In this document: positions 16,758 through 24,758 of the stretch, piece after piece
Layout: each line of letters begins with the position of its first letter
How positions within the stretch are numbered: position 1 is the first letter of the stretch
Notes under the pieces: model-generated
Database searches by the model: none
Told to the model about the DNA's origin: nothing
Seen by the model: the letters and a program-made list of their open reading frames with translations, nothing else
DNA from: an uncultured Eubacterium sp.
Lineage (GTDB): Bacteria > Bacillota > Clostridia > Lachnospirales > Lachnospiraceae
Length of the DNA stretch: 64,000 bases
Reading direction: 5' to 3'
Assembly: GCA_948579355.1 (NCBI GenBank)
Contig: CAPAOV010000003.1
Location: 124,001-188,000, forward strand
Program-made: the position numbers and the translations under genes

Positions 16758-18788
16758 CTAATTCTGCTCTAATGTTTCGATTATTTCCCTTGTCTCTGCC
16801 TCGTCCCAACAATCGGTAAAAACTTCAATGAGAATTGGTTTTTCCGTAATACGGGGATTTGTGAAAACTTTCACTTTATCTTTGTATTCATTCTTGGTTC
16901 GGGCACTCATATATTGAAAGCCTAAATTTTGAGAAAAGTCTCTTATGATCTGTTCTGATTTATTTCCAAAGTGCCCTTCAGCAGCACAATATTTACCAAC
17001 GGTATTGCCAAATATAGCACTGTAGTAACTTTTTTTAGCATAAAATTCAGCGCCGGCACCATTGTTTACTATCATTATCCGCAGATTTTTACCGACATGA
17101 CGATTGCCAAGAACATTCATATCGCAAAAAAAACCAAGGTCACCAAAAACTCCAAAACACAGCTTATCAGGATTATTTAATGAGCAACCAAGTAATGATG
17201 ACATTCCTCCCTCAATACCAAATCCTCCTGTATTAGCATATACCGTTACAGATTTATGTACTTCATAAAGATTCCAACTTCTCAGAGAATCGAGTATCCC
17301 CAAATAAAGAACGGAATCTTCTGGTATGAGCGGTGCCGTTTCCTTTGCCACCCACTTATTTGAATATTGTAATTCCGGAATTTTGTCATAAACTTCCTGA
17401 TATTTTTTTTGCCATCTTTCAGCCTGACTTTTATCCCCGAAACACTTTTCTTCACTGACTTCTAATCTGCTATATTTAGCAAAAAAATCCTGTTCTGCCA
17501 TTTCGAAAACATACCTTAATCTGGCAAATGTATCCCTAATTTCTCCGTCCGGATTTACCCGCCAAATCTGTTTGGCATTTATTTTCATATAAGCTCCGGT
17601 AATATCCCCTATGTGAATTAGAAGATCAAATGGGATTACTTTCTCATTATTGACCTTTTGTGTCAATAGAAGAGGAGCCAAAACATGATATTTCCCACGG
17701 TAATTACTCGTTTGGTCACATAAAACCACCGCATTATACTTTTCACAAAATGCTTCCACATTGGCAGTCAGCTCATCACTCCACCGCTTATGTGCTCCAA
17801 CGAAAATGCCAATCCGGCCACTTTCTATTGGCGGCAATGAATCATTATAACTAATATGCCGGATTACCTTGACAGCAGGCAGGGCTTTTATAGAACAATC
17901 GGTACTAAATTCGGTCATGAGATTAATATGGACGGGATTACCCCCATGTCTCTTTAATTCAACCAATGCCTGATTTATTTTGGCCTCACAGGCCCATCGG
18001 TCCTGACCGTTTCTAATCATCGGAAGCTGTACACTTAATTTAGCTACGTCTGTCGGTAAGTGCAAACGGTCTGTAACCTGCGGGTTATTATGTCCAATCC
18101 TACCCTGATACTGGCTGCATGTAATGGCTAATATCGGTAATTTTCTGTAATATGCTTCTGTTAAACCCGGCATATAGTTTCTGGAAGCAGTAGCTCCGGT
18201 ACAATTAATGGCAACCGGTTCACCACTTTCGGCAGCAAGCCCACAGGCAATATAAGCTGCAGAACGTTCGTCGCTAGAAGAATAAATTTCAAAAAACGGG
18301 TCTGATTGAATACTTGACACAAAACAAATATTTGTTCCTCCCGGACTAATTACAACTTTTTTGATACCATGAGCTTTCATCAATGCAAGTAGTATCTGAG
18401 TGTTTTTTTCAATTGAATATTTACCCACAAAAGGTCTGTCTTCTACAAATTCCGGCAAGGCATAGTAGCTGTTGTCGGAAAAAGGATTTGGAAAAAGCAT
18501 TTTGGACGAGTAGATATCACAACGGATTCCCATACGCCTCGCTGTGTTATATATTTCTGTTTCAAAATCGGAGCAAATAACTACTGCTGTAGAAGATAAG
18601 TCTTCTTTTAATAGTTCGTGTGGCGACTCAACCGTAATTCCGGCTATAGTCCTGCCCCATTTTGACATATCAGAGTCTACAATATAAGAGATATCATAAC
18701 CACCAGTATAATACTTTGTAAAACCACTTCCAGCACCCCAGATGACAACTTTATTATAATGATTAAAAAAATCCTCTGTCCTAATCAT
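16758..18788 (-). CDS. MenD-like thiamine-diphosphate enzyme with N-terminal Rossmann domain
   Basis: A 676-residue fusion. Residues 1 to about 105 are a Rossmann-like module (VVIWGAGSG, YIVDSDMSKWG, GITVESPHEL). From about 120 the protein resembles MenD/acetolactate-synthase-type enzymes: VISPGGTN, then DERSAAYIACGLAAESGEPV with the likely catalytic Glu174, then NCTGATASRNY. The TPP/Mg site is GDLGFF followed about 25 residues on by MIVNNGAG. MenD adds a decarboxylated 2-oxoglutarate unit to isochorismate, but no other menaquinone genes are here. It probably uses an acyl-anion intermediate to add a carbon unit to a sugar or acyl intermediate. Confidence 0.8.
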   Translation of the reverse strand: MIRTEDFFNHYNKVVIWGAGSGFTKYYTGGYDISYIVDSDMSKWGRTIAGITVESPHELLKEDLSSTAVVICSDFETEIYNTARRMGIRCDIYSSKMLFPNPFSDNSYYALPEFVEDRPFVGKYSIEKNTQILLALMKAHGIKKVVISPGGTNICFVSSIQSDPFFEIYSSSDERSAAYIACGLAAESGEPVAINCTGATASRNYMPGLTEAYYRKLPILAITCSQYQGRIGHNNPQVTDRLHLPTDVAKLSVQLPMIRNGQDRWACEAKINQALVELKRHGGNPVHINLMTEFSTDCSIKALPAVKVIRHISYNDSLPPIESGRIGIFVGAHKRWSDELTANVEAFCEKYNAVVLCDQTSNYRGKYHVLAPLLLTQKVNNEKVIPFDLLIHIGDITGAYMKINAKQIWRVNPDGEIRDTFARLRYVFEMAEQDFFAKYSRLEVSEEKCFGDKSQAERWQKKYQEVYDKIPELQYSNKWVAKETAPLIPEDSVLYLGILDSLRSWNLYEVHKSVTVYANTGGFGIEGGMSSLLGCSLNNPDKLCFGVFGDLGFFCDMNVLGNRHVGKNLRIMIVNNGAGAEFYAKKSYYSAIFGNTVGKYCAAEGHFGNKSEQIIRDFSQNLGFQYMSARTKNEYKDKVKVFTNPRITEKPILIEVFTDCWDEAETREIIETLEQN

Positions 18789-18802
18789 ATATTTCCCTCC
18801 AA

Positions 18803-19516
18803 CTAAAAACTCATCCCGGCACTAATCGGGATATTTGCCCCTGTTATATACTTTGATTTATCAGATAACAGGAACTCAATCATATAGGCAATGTACTCCG
18901 GTTCAATAAAACCCAAAGGCTGGCTCTTTCCGACATCAGCGGCCAAACTCTCGTCCGCCGTCATCGGAGTTATCACATAACCGGGTAAAAGAGAATTGAC
19001 ACGTATAGCCCTTTTTCCCAGTTCTTTTGCCATCACTTTTACCGCTGCATTTAATGCCGCCTTTGAGGATGAGTAGTTTAACGTAGATGCCCTGCATGTT
19101 ATGGCGGATAGAGATGACATCACAACAACACTAGCCCCTTTATGAGAATATTTCCGTTGGGAAAAATACTTGACCAATTCCACAAATGCATCATAATTAA
19201 TGCGGAATGTTGTGTGCATATCGTCAATATCATTCATTTTTACGGCATAATGTCTCGCAAGACCGGCGCAGTGTACCAGACCGTCGAGAACAATTCCATT
19301 TTTTTCACAGAACAGATAAATTTCCTCTATTTTTTCAAGTTCTGACAAATCTAGTGGAAATGTATAGGTTAATGAAGGAAGTTCTTCTGCCATACGGTTC
19401 AGCTTTTCTTTATTTCTTGCCACTAAAATTGTTTCATAACCCTGCGCTGATAAATAGCGCGCTGTCTGTTCCCCGATTCCGGAGGAAGCTCCTGTTATCA
19501 GTATCTTTTTTGCCAT
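18803..19516 (-). CDS. SDR-family oxidoreductase (FabG-like)
   Basis: A 237-residue short-chain dehydrogenase with TGASSGIG, LVHCAGLA, the catalytic YSSSK, PGYVITPM and the C-terminal ITGANIPISAGMSF. It is closest to the SDR at 7429-8154, including the ISAG ending. It lies 17 bases after the KASIII-SDR fusion gene and 14 bases before the TPP enzyme gene. Probable role: reduction of the 3-oxoacyl-ACP made by the fusion protein upstream. Confidence 0.87.
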   Translation of the reverse strand: MAKKILITGASSGIGEQTARYLSAQGYETILVARNKEKLNRMAEELPSLTYTFPLDLSELEKIEEIYLFCEKNGIVLDGLVHCAGLARHYAVKMNDIDDMHTTFRINYDAFVELVKYFSQRKYSHKGASVVVMSSLSAITCRASTLNYSSSKAALNAAVKVMAKELGKRAIRVNSLLPGYVITPMTADESLAADVGKSQPLGFIEPEYIAYMIEFLLSDKSKYITGANIPISAGMSF

Positions 19517-19533
19517 ACACTCACCTTCCGTTT

Positions 19534-21234
19534 TTAGCGATTGATAGGAACAATTAAACCGGTTGTATATTGAGAATTATCACTTAACAGATACACCAGT
19601 GTTCTGCCTATGAATAGAGGGCGGTTCATTTCTGCCGGACAATTTTGCTGCAAAAATTTTTCAATCCATTCCTGACCGCTGCCAGTAATTTGTGTTAAGT
19701 CCAGTTTTGTTTCGTCATATAAAACTGCGTTCACACGGACTTGTTCATTATTAATGTCTTCCTGAATTTTGGAAAGAATAGTTTCTATTTTCCCTTTTTC
19801 TTCATAGTACATCGGACTATTTTGTGTATGTAAACATTCAATATCTGAAGTAAGTACGATACTACATTCCGCACTCTGCAAAATTTCATCTGCCTGTAGT
19901 TTCATACAGACGTCATAGATTGTATCCGGCGTCATACCTGATTTTGCAAAAACAATTCCATGCAGGCAGATATTATTTTCGGAGCAATATTGTGAAACCT
20001 TATCAAATTGCGAAAGTTCTGAATCGTTATGTACTATTACATGGGATTCATAAAACAAATCATCCTGTATATTATACAGTTTGTGTTCATCTGTTCCCTC
20101 AAGAATTACCGTTGCGGAGCTACCGCTAAGATATCGGCTAATGTTTTCCCCTATCTCCTCGTCTGCTCCAACAATCAGAATATTGTGTTCAGCCAGTTTC
20201 CCTGCTGGTATTTTGTCACCATCATAGTGTTCATTAGTTTCAATTACAGATAAGATATTTTCGGTGGGAACTTCTGTATATATACTTCCCCATGAAAGTC
20301 CTACACCAAAGCCGCAAAGAAATAATTTTATACTTTTCTTGTCTGCAAACTGATTCAGATTGGCACACACCGTTAATGGAACAGAAGTTCCCGACGTGTT
20401 TCCGTATTCTTCTAATGAACGGAGCTCTTTTCCTTCTGGAAAATTGCAATTTGTAGCAATACTATCTAAAATTAATTTCTGAGCCTGATGAAATACATAG
20501 TAATCAATATCGTCTTCTTTTAACCCAAAATAATCCTTAAATACTTTTACATCATCTGACACATCATTGATAGCAAATTCAAATACGGCTGTACCATCCA
20601 TGGTTGTTCCTTTACCGTAGTGGCGCATAATAGCTTCATACCCGTTACCATCAGATTTCGTCATAAATTTCAGGCTGCTCTGTTCGATTTTTTCCAGTGC
20701 AATAGCAGCACCTGCCGCACCAAAAATCATTCTTCCTGAGATTGCCTCTTCTGTCATTGGTTCTTCTGGTTCGAGTACCTTACTTGCGGTGTCACCAATC
20801 AAAAGCAAAGCCTTATCTGATATGTTACAGGATTGAAGCAATGCAGAAACAACATGTACGCCAACATTAAAACTAGAACATCCCAGATTAATATCAAAAC
20901 AGATACAATCTTTTGGAATGCCCAATCTTTGTTGAAGAAAAAAAGCGGTAGATGGCAGAATATAGTTAGGTCCTTGTGTAATATAGATAAGAATTTTAAT
21001 CTCATCACTTTTCCAGTTCAGTTTCTCCATCAAAGGGCAGGCTGCCGCATAACATAAATCAGATGTCCTTTGCTGGGGTCCTGAAATATGTCTTTTTGAA
21101 ACTCCGGTGAGCTGGATTTGCTTTTTTGTTCTTCTTGCTCCAAGTATATTTACAAAATTAGTATTTTCCTCAATATATTGCGGTACTGCTGATGCCATAC
21201 CCTGAATTTTTACATTAGAAAATTCACCAATCAT
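19534..21234 (-). CDS. KASIII-like ketoacyl-ACP synthase fused to degenerate SDR-like domain
   Basis: A 566-residue paralogue of 5499-7142. The KASIII domain (1 to about 335) has Cys119 (NLGCSSF), His249 (FHQAQKL) and Asn279 (EEYGNTS). The C-terminal domain starts NILIVGADEEIG near residue 351, keeps an SDR-like RVNAVLYDE strand and ends VYLLSDNSQYTTGLIVPINR, where a true SDR ends with FLlSd..yiTG. The glycine loop is altered and YxxxK is not evident (MYYEEKGK is the nearest), so reductase activity is doubtful. AGGAG lies about 8 bases before the ATG, and an ACP gene ends 10 bases upstream. Confidence 0.82.
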   Translation of the reverse strand: MIGEFSNVKIQGMASAVPQYIEENTNFVNILGARRTKKQIQLTGVSKRHISGPQQRTSDLCYAAACPLMEKLNWKSDEIKILIYITQGPNYILPSTAFFLQQRLGIPKDCICFDINLGCSSFNVGVHVVSALLQSCNISDKALLLIGDTASKVLEPEEPMTEEAISGRMIFGAAGAAIALEKIEQSSLKFMTKSDGNGYEAIMRHYGKGTTMDGTAVFEFAINDVSDDVKVFKDYFGLKEDDIDYYVFHQAQKLILDSIATNCNFPEGKELRSLEEYGNTSGTSVPLTVCANLNQFADKKSIKLFLCGFGVGLSWGSIYTEVPTENILSVIETNEHYDGDKIPAGKLAEHNILIVGADEEIGENISRYLSGSSATVILEGTDEHKLYNIQDDLFYESHVIVHNDSELSQFDKVSQYCSENNICLHGIVFAKSGMTPDTIYDVCMKLQADEILQSAECSIVLTSDIECLHTQNSPMYYEEKGKIETILSKIQEDINNEQVRVNAVLYDETKLDLTQITGSGQEWIEKFLQQNCPAEMNRPLFIGRTLVYLLSDNSQYTTGLIVPINR

Positions 21235-21244
21235 TACATTTCTC

Positions 21245-21466
21245 CTAGCTTGGGATATACTGACATACGTCGGCTACTGTCTGAAATTCTTTAATGGTAT
21301 TTGCAGTAAGATTGAAATCATACCTTTTTTTCATTTCAGCAATCAAAGATAATACACTTAAAGAATCCCATTCTTCAACATCTGCAAGAACAGTATCTTC
21401 TGATAATGTTCCTTCATCTACGTCCATAATTTCTTCCAAAAATTCAATTTTCTCTTTTAATGTCAT
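21245..21466 (-). CDS. Acyl carrier protein, first gene of the acyl cluster
   Basis: A 73-residue carrier protein with the phosphopantetheine serine in EEWDSLSVLS. Near-paralogue of the ACP at 7165-7386; both precede a KASIII-SDR fusion gene. It is the first gene of the minus-strand block, and a leader element with a perfect 7-bp inverted repeat lies about 71-99 bases upstream. That spot is the likely promoter or control region of the cluster. Confidence 0.86.
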   Translation of the reverse strand: MTLKEKIEFLEEIMDVDEGTLSEDTVLADVEEWDSLSVLSLIAEMKKRYDFNLTANTIKEFQTVADVCQYIPS

Positions 21467-21536
21467 TTTACTCTACCTTTCTTTCTTGTTTTTTTGTAAG
21501 GATTACATGATTAAATTAGCATACTTACATATGATA

Positions 21537-21565
21537 AAATAAATCCTTAAGATAAAAACTTAAGG
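21537..21565 (-). promoter_or_regulatory. Leader inverted repeat upstream of the acyl cluster
   Basis: CCTTAAG (21545-21551) and CTTAAGG (21559-21565) form a perfect inverted repeat around a 7-base A-rich centre, in a 26-base stretch shared with 14135-14160 at 24 positions. The symmetry suggests a protein-binding site at the head of the cluster. The copy at 14135 has lost most of the second arm. Confidence 0.45.
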
Positions 21566-21785
21566 ACATCCTCCCAAATTATATCGGACATTTCATTCTT
21601 TTTCTTAATATGTCCCAACCATTATGATATGGTCAATTATCTCAAATTCCTCCCGCAAAGTCAAGAAGTTCTTTTTCTATATCGGATGATACCTGTCCTT
21701 TCTTAACCTTTCTTAACCTATCTCAATCAGTTTACCAGCCTTTTCCAAAATACCAAGCCACAGTGCCATAATGTCTTTTATCGTC

Positions 21786-21887
21786 TTAAAGGACAGAGGT
21801 TTCCAACAACTCCCTGAGCAATTGGCGGAAACAATTCAAAGAATCATAACATAAGCCTTTATCCCGAAGAAATAAAATCCTCTTCAT
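21786..21887 (-). pseudogene. 5' stub of CgeB-like glycosyltransferase gene
   Basis: The 33-codon frame starts MKRILFLRDKGLCYDSLN, almost identical to the start of the glycosyltransferase at 25711-26880, then leaves the homology and stops. It is part of the left copy of the 252-bp duplication. Confidence 0.7.
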
Positions 21888-22061
21888 CTTCCACCTCATT
21901 TCCGCACATTGTCTGCGCATCTTATTGCAAAATATATTGAATTATAGTACGGAACACGATATAATAGAGATATCGGTAAAGGAGGTGTCCCATGAAAACT
22001 CAGATTGTAATACTCTATCCATATGAAAACGACACTTCTATTCCTGCACTGGCCGGACTGT
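21810..22061 (+). repeat. 252-bp direct duplication, left copy
   Basis: Aligns without gaps to 26803-27054 at about 93% by eye (some 17 mismatches). It contains the divergent start region of two genes and stubs of both. The right copy carries both genes, so this one is the remnant. The two copies are in the same orientation and bracket the AKR, GNAT, LicD and glycosyltransferase genes. Confidence 0.85.
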
Positions 22062-22123
22062 CTTGCACAAGCGCCTCTGTAATAATGAAAACCCCGGAGA
22101 TAATGGATGTAACACTTCTATAA
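21992..22123 (+). pseudogene. 5' stub of the gene at 26985
   Basis: The 43-codon frame begins MKTQIVILYPYENDTSIPA, matching the start of the protein at 26985-27767 with its ribosome binding site (AAAGGAGGTGTCCC). Homology stops at 22061; the frame then continues in unrelated sequence to TAA. It ends 38 bases before the aldo/keto reductase gene. Confidence 0.7.
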
Positions 22124-22161
22124 AAGAAAGACTGGAAACAATATAATTTGGAGTTGATACA

Positions 22162-23658
22162 ATGGAATTAAATAAGAAAAACCTAGGTTTTGGGTCTTTA
22201 AGATTACCCTGGAAGAATGGTAAATTGGATATAGAGACGATAATAGAAATGATTGATGAATACCAAAAAGAAGCATTTTGTTATTATGATGTACACCCTC
22301 ATTATCTTGCGGGAAAATCAGAAGAAATTATCAAAAGACTAGTAGTAAAAAGATATCCCCGAGAAACATTTTTATTGGCTGATAAAATGCCTTTTGTGTG
22401 TAAAAGTAAAGAAGATTACGAAAATTATTTTGAAGCGTCTTTAAGAAACTGTGGCGTGGATTATTTTGATTATTATCTATTACATTGTATGACTGTTGAC
22501 ATTTATGCTAACCACGAAAAACTTGGCGGTTTTGACTTCCTTTTGCAAAAAAAGAAAGAAGGACGTATTAAGCATATAGGTTTTTCCTTTCATGATAAAC
22601 CGGAATTACTGGATAAAATTCTGACTGAACATCCGGAAACAGAATTTGTGTATCTGCAAATTAATTATTTTGATTGGAATAATCCACTTATTAGCGCTGA
22701 AGAAAATTATCAGGTTGCTTTAAAACATAATGTACCAATTTTTGTAATGGAACCCCTAAAAGGGGGGAGGTTGATAGAAAAACATATTTCAAAAATCGAC
22801 CGAAAAGACATTAGTATGCCATCACTGGCATTAAATTTTGTGTCCAGTCTGGATGGAGTAGATATCATTATGAGTGGAATGACTACAAAAGAACATGTAA
22901 CCCAAAACAGAAAACTATTGCAGAATCCAGTGACCATTCCATCTAATTTATATTCACAGATTAATGATGAGATAAGAAATGAAAACAAGATTTCATGCAC
23001 CGCTTGTCATTATTGCGAACAAGAGTGTCCCCGTGACATTCCTATACCAGATATTTTCTCTTTATTAAATTCGCTTGACAGAGATATCTGGAATACATCA
23101 TTAAAAGAGTTTCCCGGGGCCAGATATAAAGTATTTTTGGAAGAATACAAAACCTACACGAGTAATAAGGGTAAGGCAGGAAGTTGTATAAAATGTGGCC
23201 GCTGCGAATTAAAGTGTCCTCAAAAATTGAATATTAGAAGCTATATCAACATAGCAAATAATACGTTTGAAAAAAGTAGTGTGGATTTTATTTGGAAAAG
23301 ATTTTATACTGTATGCGGATTAATGCGTGTTTCACAGAAAGGATTAATCTTAAAAGAATGGTTTTTGGTGAAAAACTATAAAAATATAGCCATATATGGT
23401 TTGGGTGAAATCGGAAGATTATTTTTTAATGAAATGCTGAAATATCCCGAAATAACAGTTCAATACGGAATAGATAAGAATTCCGAAAAGATTAAAATTA
23501 ACGGACTAAAGGTTGTGAGTCCGGATGCCAATATAGAAAAGGCAGACGTTATTGTTGTAACACCAACCTTTGCCTTTGATACAATCCGGCATGAGTTAGC
23601 AGGTAAAATTGACTATCCTATTGTATCCTTAGATGAAATAATAGATTTTTTTGAATGA
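22162..23658 (+). CDS. Aldo/keto reductase with two [4Fe-4S] clusters and C-terminal Rossmann module
   Basis: A 498-residue three-part protein. Residues 1 to about 265 are an aldo/keto reductase barrel, with FGSLRLP at the start and candidate active-site residues Asp43, Tyr48, Lys75 and His108 (LLHCM). Next come two ferredoxin-type clusters: Cys279, 282, 285 and 289, and Cys342, 345, 348 and 352. From about 405, NIAIYGLGEIGRLFF opens a Rossmann-like module also found in the TPP enzyme and the 165-residue membrane protein of this island. AKR-ferredoxin proteins are common in clostridia; the third domain is not. It is likely a redox step in sugar precursor synthesis. The GNAT-like gene follows by 14 bases. 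Confidence 0.85.
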   Translation: MELNKKNLGFGSLRLPWKNGKLDIETIIEMIDEYQKEAFCYYDVHPHYLAGKSEEIIKRLVVKRYPRETFLLADKMPFVCKSKEDYENYFEASLRNCGVDYFDYYLLHCMTVDIYANHEKLGGFDFLLQKKKEGRIKHIGFSFHDKPELLDKILTEHPETEFVYLQINYFDWNNPLISAEENYQVALKHNVPIFVMEPLKGGRLIEKHISKIDRKDISMPSLALNFVSSLDGVDIIMSGMTTKEHVTQNRKLLQNPVTIPSNLYSQINDEIRNENKISCTACHYCEQECPRDIPIPDIFSLLNSLDRDIWNTSLKEFPGARYKVFLEEYKTYTSNKGKAGSCIKCGRCELKCPQKLNIRSYINIANNTFEKSSVDFIWKRFYTVCGLMRVSQKGLILKEWFLVKNYKNIAIYGLGEIGRLFFNEMLKYPEITVQYGIDKNSEKIKINGLKVVSPDANIEKADVIVVTPTFAFDTIRHELAGKIDYPIVSLDEIIDFFE

Positions 23659-23672
23659 GACGGGGTGATTGA

Positions 23673-24698
23673 TTGATTAAAATCAGGCAGGCACAATATG
23701 ATGATATTCCAAAAATCATGAAATTTATTGACGAACACTGGAAAAAGGGTCATATCATGGGCAATGACCGCACTATGTTTGAATTCCAGCATGTCAGAGA
23801 TAAGGAAGTTTTTTATATTATTGCAGAAGACGATACCGATGGTACAATATATGGTTCTATGGGCTACATTCCCATGGCAGAGCACGAATGGCCCTGTATG
23901 TCCACTGTGATGATTCAGTCACTGAAAAATCCGGAAAATCGGATACTAGGACAAGAAATGTCGCAATATTTCGCCAAAAATATGCACTGCTACAATCTTT
24001 TTTCTGTCAGCATTGAAAAACGTTACGCCGCAGCAATTTCCGCTATGGGTGGTTTAATAGGAAAATTAAACCACTACTATCGACTAGGGAAAAACCGTGA
24101 CTTTAAGATTGCGAAAATTACGCATTACAAAAAAATACCTATAATAGATATGGGTGGGAAATTAATACCACTAAAAACTTTTGCTGAATTTACCTCATTA
24201 GTAGATTTGAATGAAATACATCATACTTACCCAAGAAGAACTCCCGCTTACATTGAACACAGATATTACCAACACCCCTATTATGAATATAAGCTATGGG
24301 GCATACAGGGGAAGCAAGGTATAAGAAGCGTTCTTGTGGCAAGAGAAGAATTTGCGGAGGACGCTTGTGTTCTCCGCATTGTGGATTTTTTAGGAAGAGA
24401 CGAGGAGCTTTCTTTAGCCGGAAAAGCCTTAGATAAAGTCATCACTCAGGGCGATTACGAATACATAGATTTTTATTGTTACGGAATAGAGGACTCCATT
24501 TTGCGGGATGCCGGATTTTCATTGCGAGATGATAAAGATGAAAATATTATTCCCAACTATTTTGACCCATTTGAAAGAAAAAATATTGACATTAATTTTT
24601 ATACTTGGTTTCCACGCGGCATACATGTATATCGTGGTTTTGGTGATCAGGACCGCCCGAATCATGCTATAAATCTAAAAAAAGAAATTATCAAATAG
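23673..24698 (+). CDS. GNAT-like acyltransferase
   Basis: A 341-residue protein whose first 150 residues look like a GNAT domain (IKIRQAQYDDIPKIMKFIDEHW, then GTIYGSMGYIPM). The remainder is similar in layout to N-acyltransferases of surface-sugar loci, but I cannot name the family. The start is TTG at 23673 with GGGGTG just upstream; the previous gene ends 14 bases earlier and there is no better start before residue 18. Together with the aldo/keto reductase it forms a two-gene plus-strand operon that converges on licD. Confidence 0.6.
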   Translation: MIKIRQAQYDDIPKIMKFIDEHWKKGHIMGNDRTMFEFQHVRDKEVFYIIAEDDTDGTIYGSMGYIPMAEHEWPCMSTVMIQSLKNPENRILGQEMSQYFAKNMHCYNLFSVSIEKRYAAAISAMGGLIGKLNHYYRLGKNRDFKIAKITHYKKIPIIDMGGKLIPLKTFAEFTSLVDLNEIHHTYPRRTPAYIEHRYYQHPYYEYKLWGIQGKQGIRSVLVAREEFAEDACVLRIVDFLGRDEELSLAGKALDKVITQGDYEYIDFYCYGIEDSILRDAGFSLRDDKDENIIPNYFDPFERKNIDINFYTWFPRGIHVYRGFGDQDRPNHAINLKKEIIK

Positions 24699-24758
24699 TG
24701 GTTTGGGGAGAAGGGAGTTTAGTCAATCAACATCTCTTTCCCCGTAAACCCACTCCCG

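Larger units (their letters stand above)
21467..22161. other. Scar interval with gene stubs between divergent operons
   Basis: These 695 bases separate the minus-strand acyl cluster from the plus-strand aldo/keto reductase gene. They hold the leader inverted repeat (21537-21565), an unassigned stretch at about 21570-21785 with no intact frame, and the left copy of the 252-bp duplication with two truncated gene starts (21786-21887 and 21992-22123). No intact gene is supported. Confidence 0.6.

Noticed and set aside
4667..21466. Classical NRPS or PKS gene cluster
   Set aside because: No condensation, acyltransferase, thioesterase or multidomain modules are present; all enzymes are stand-alone.
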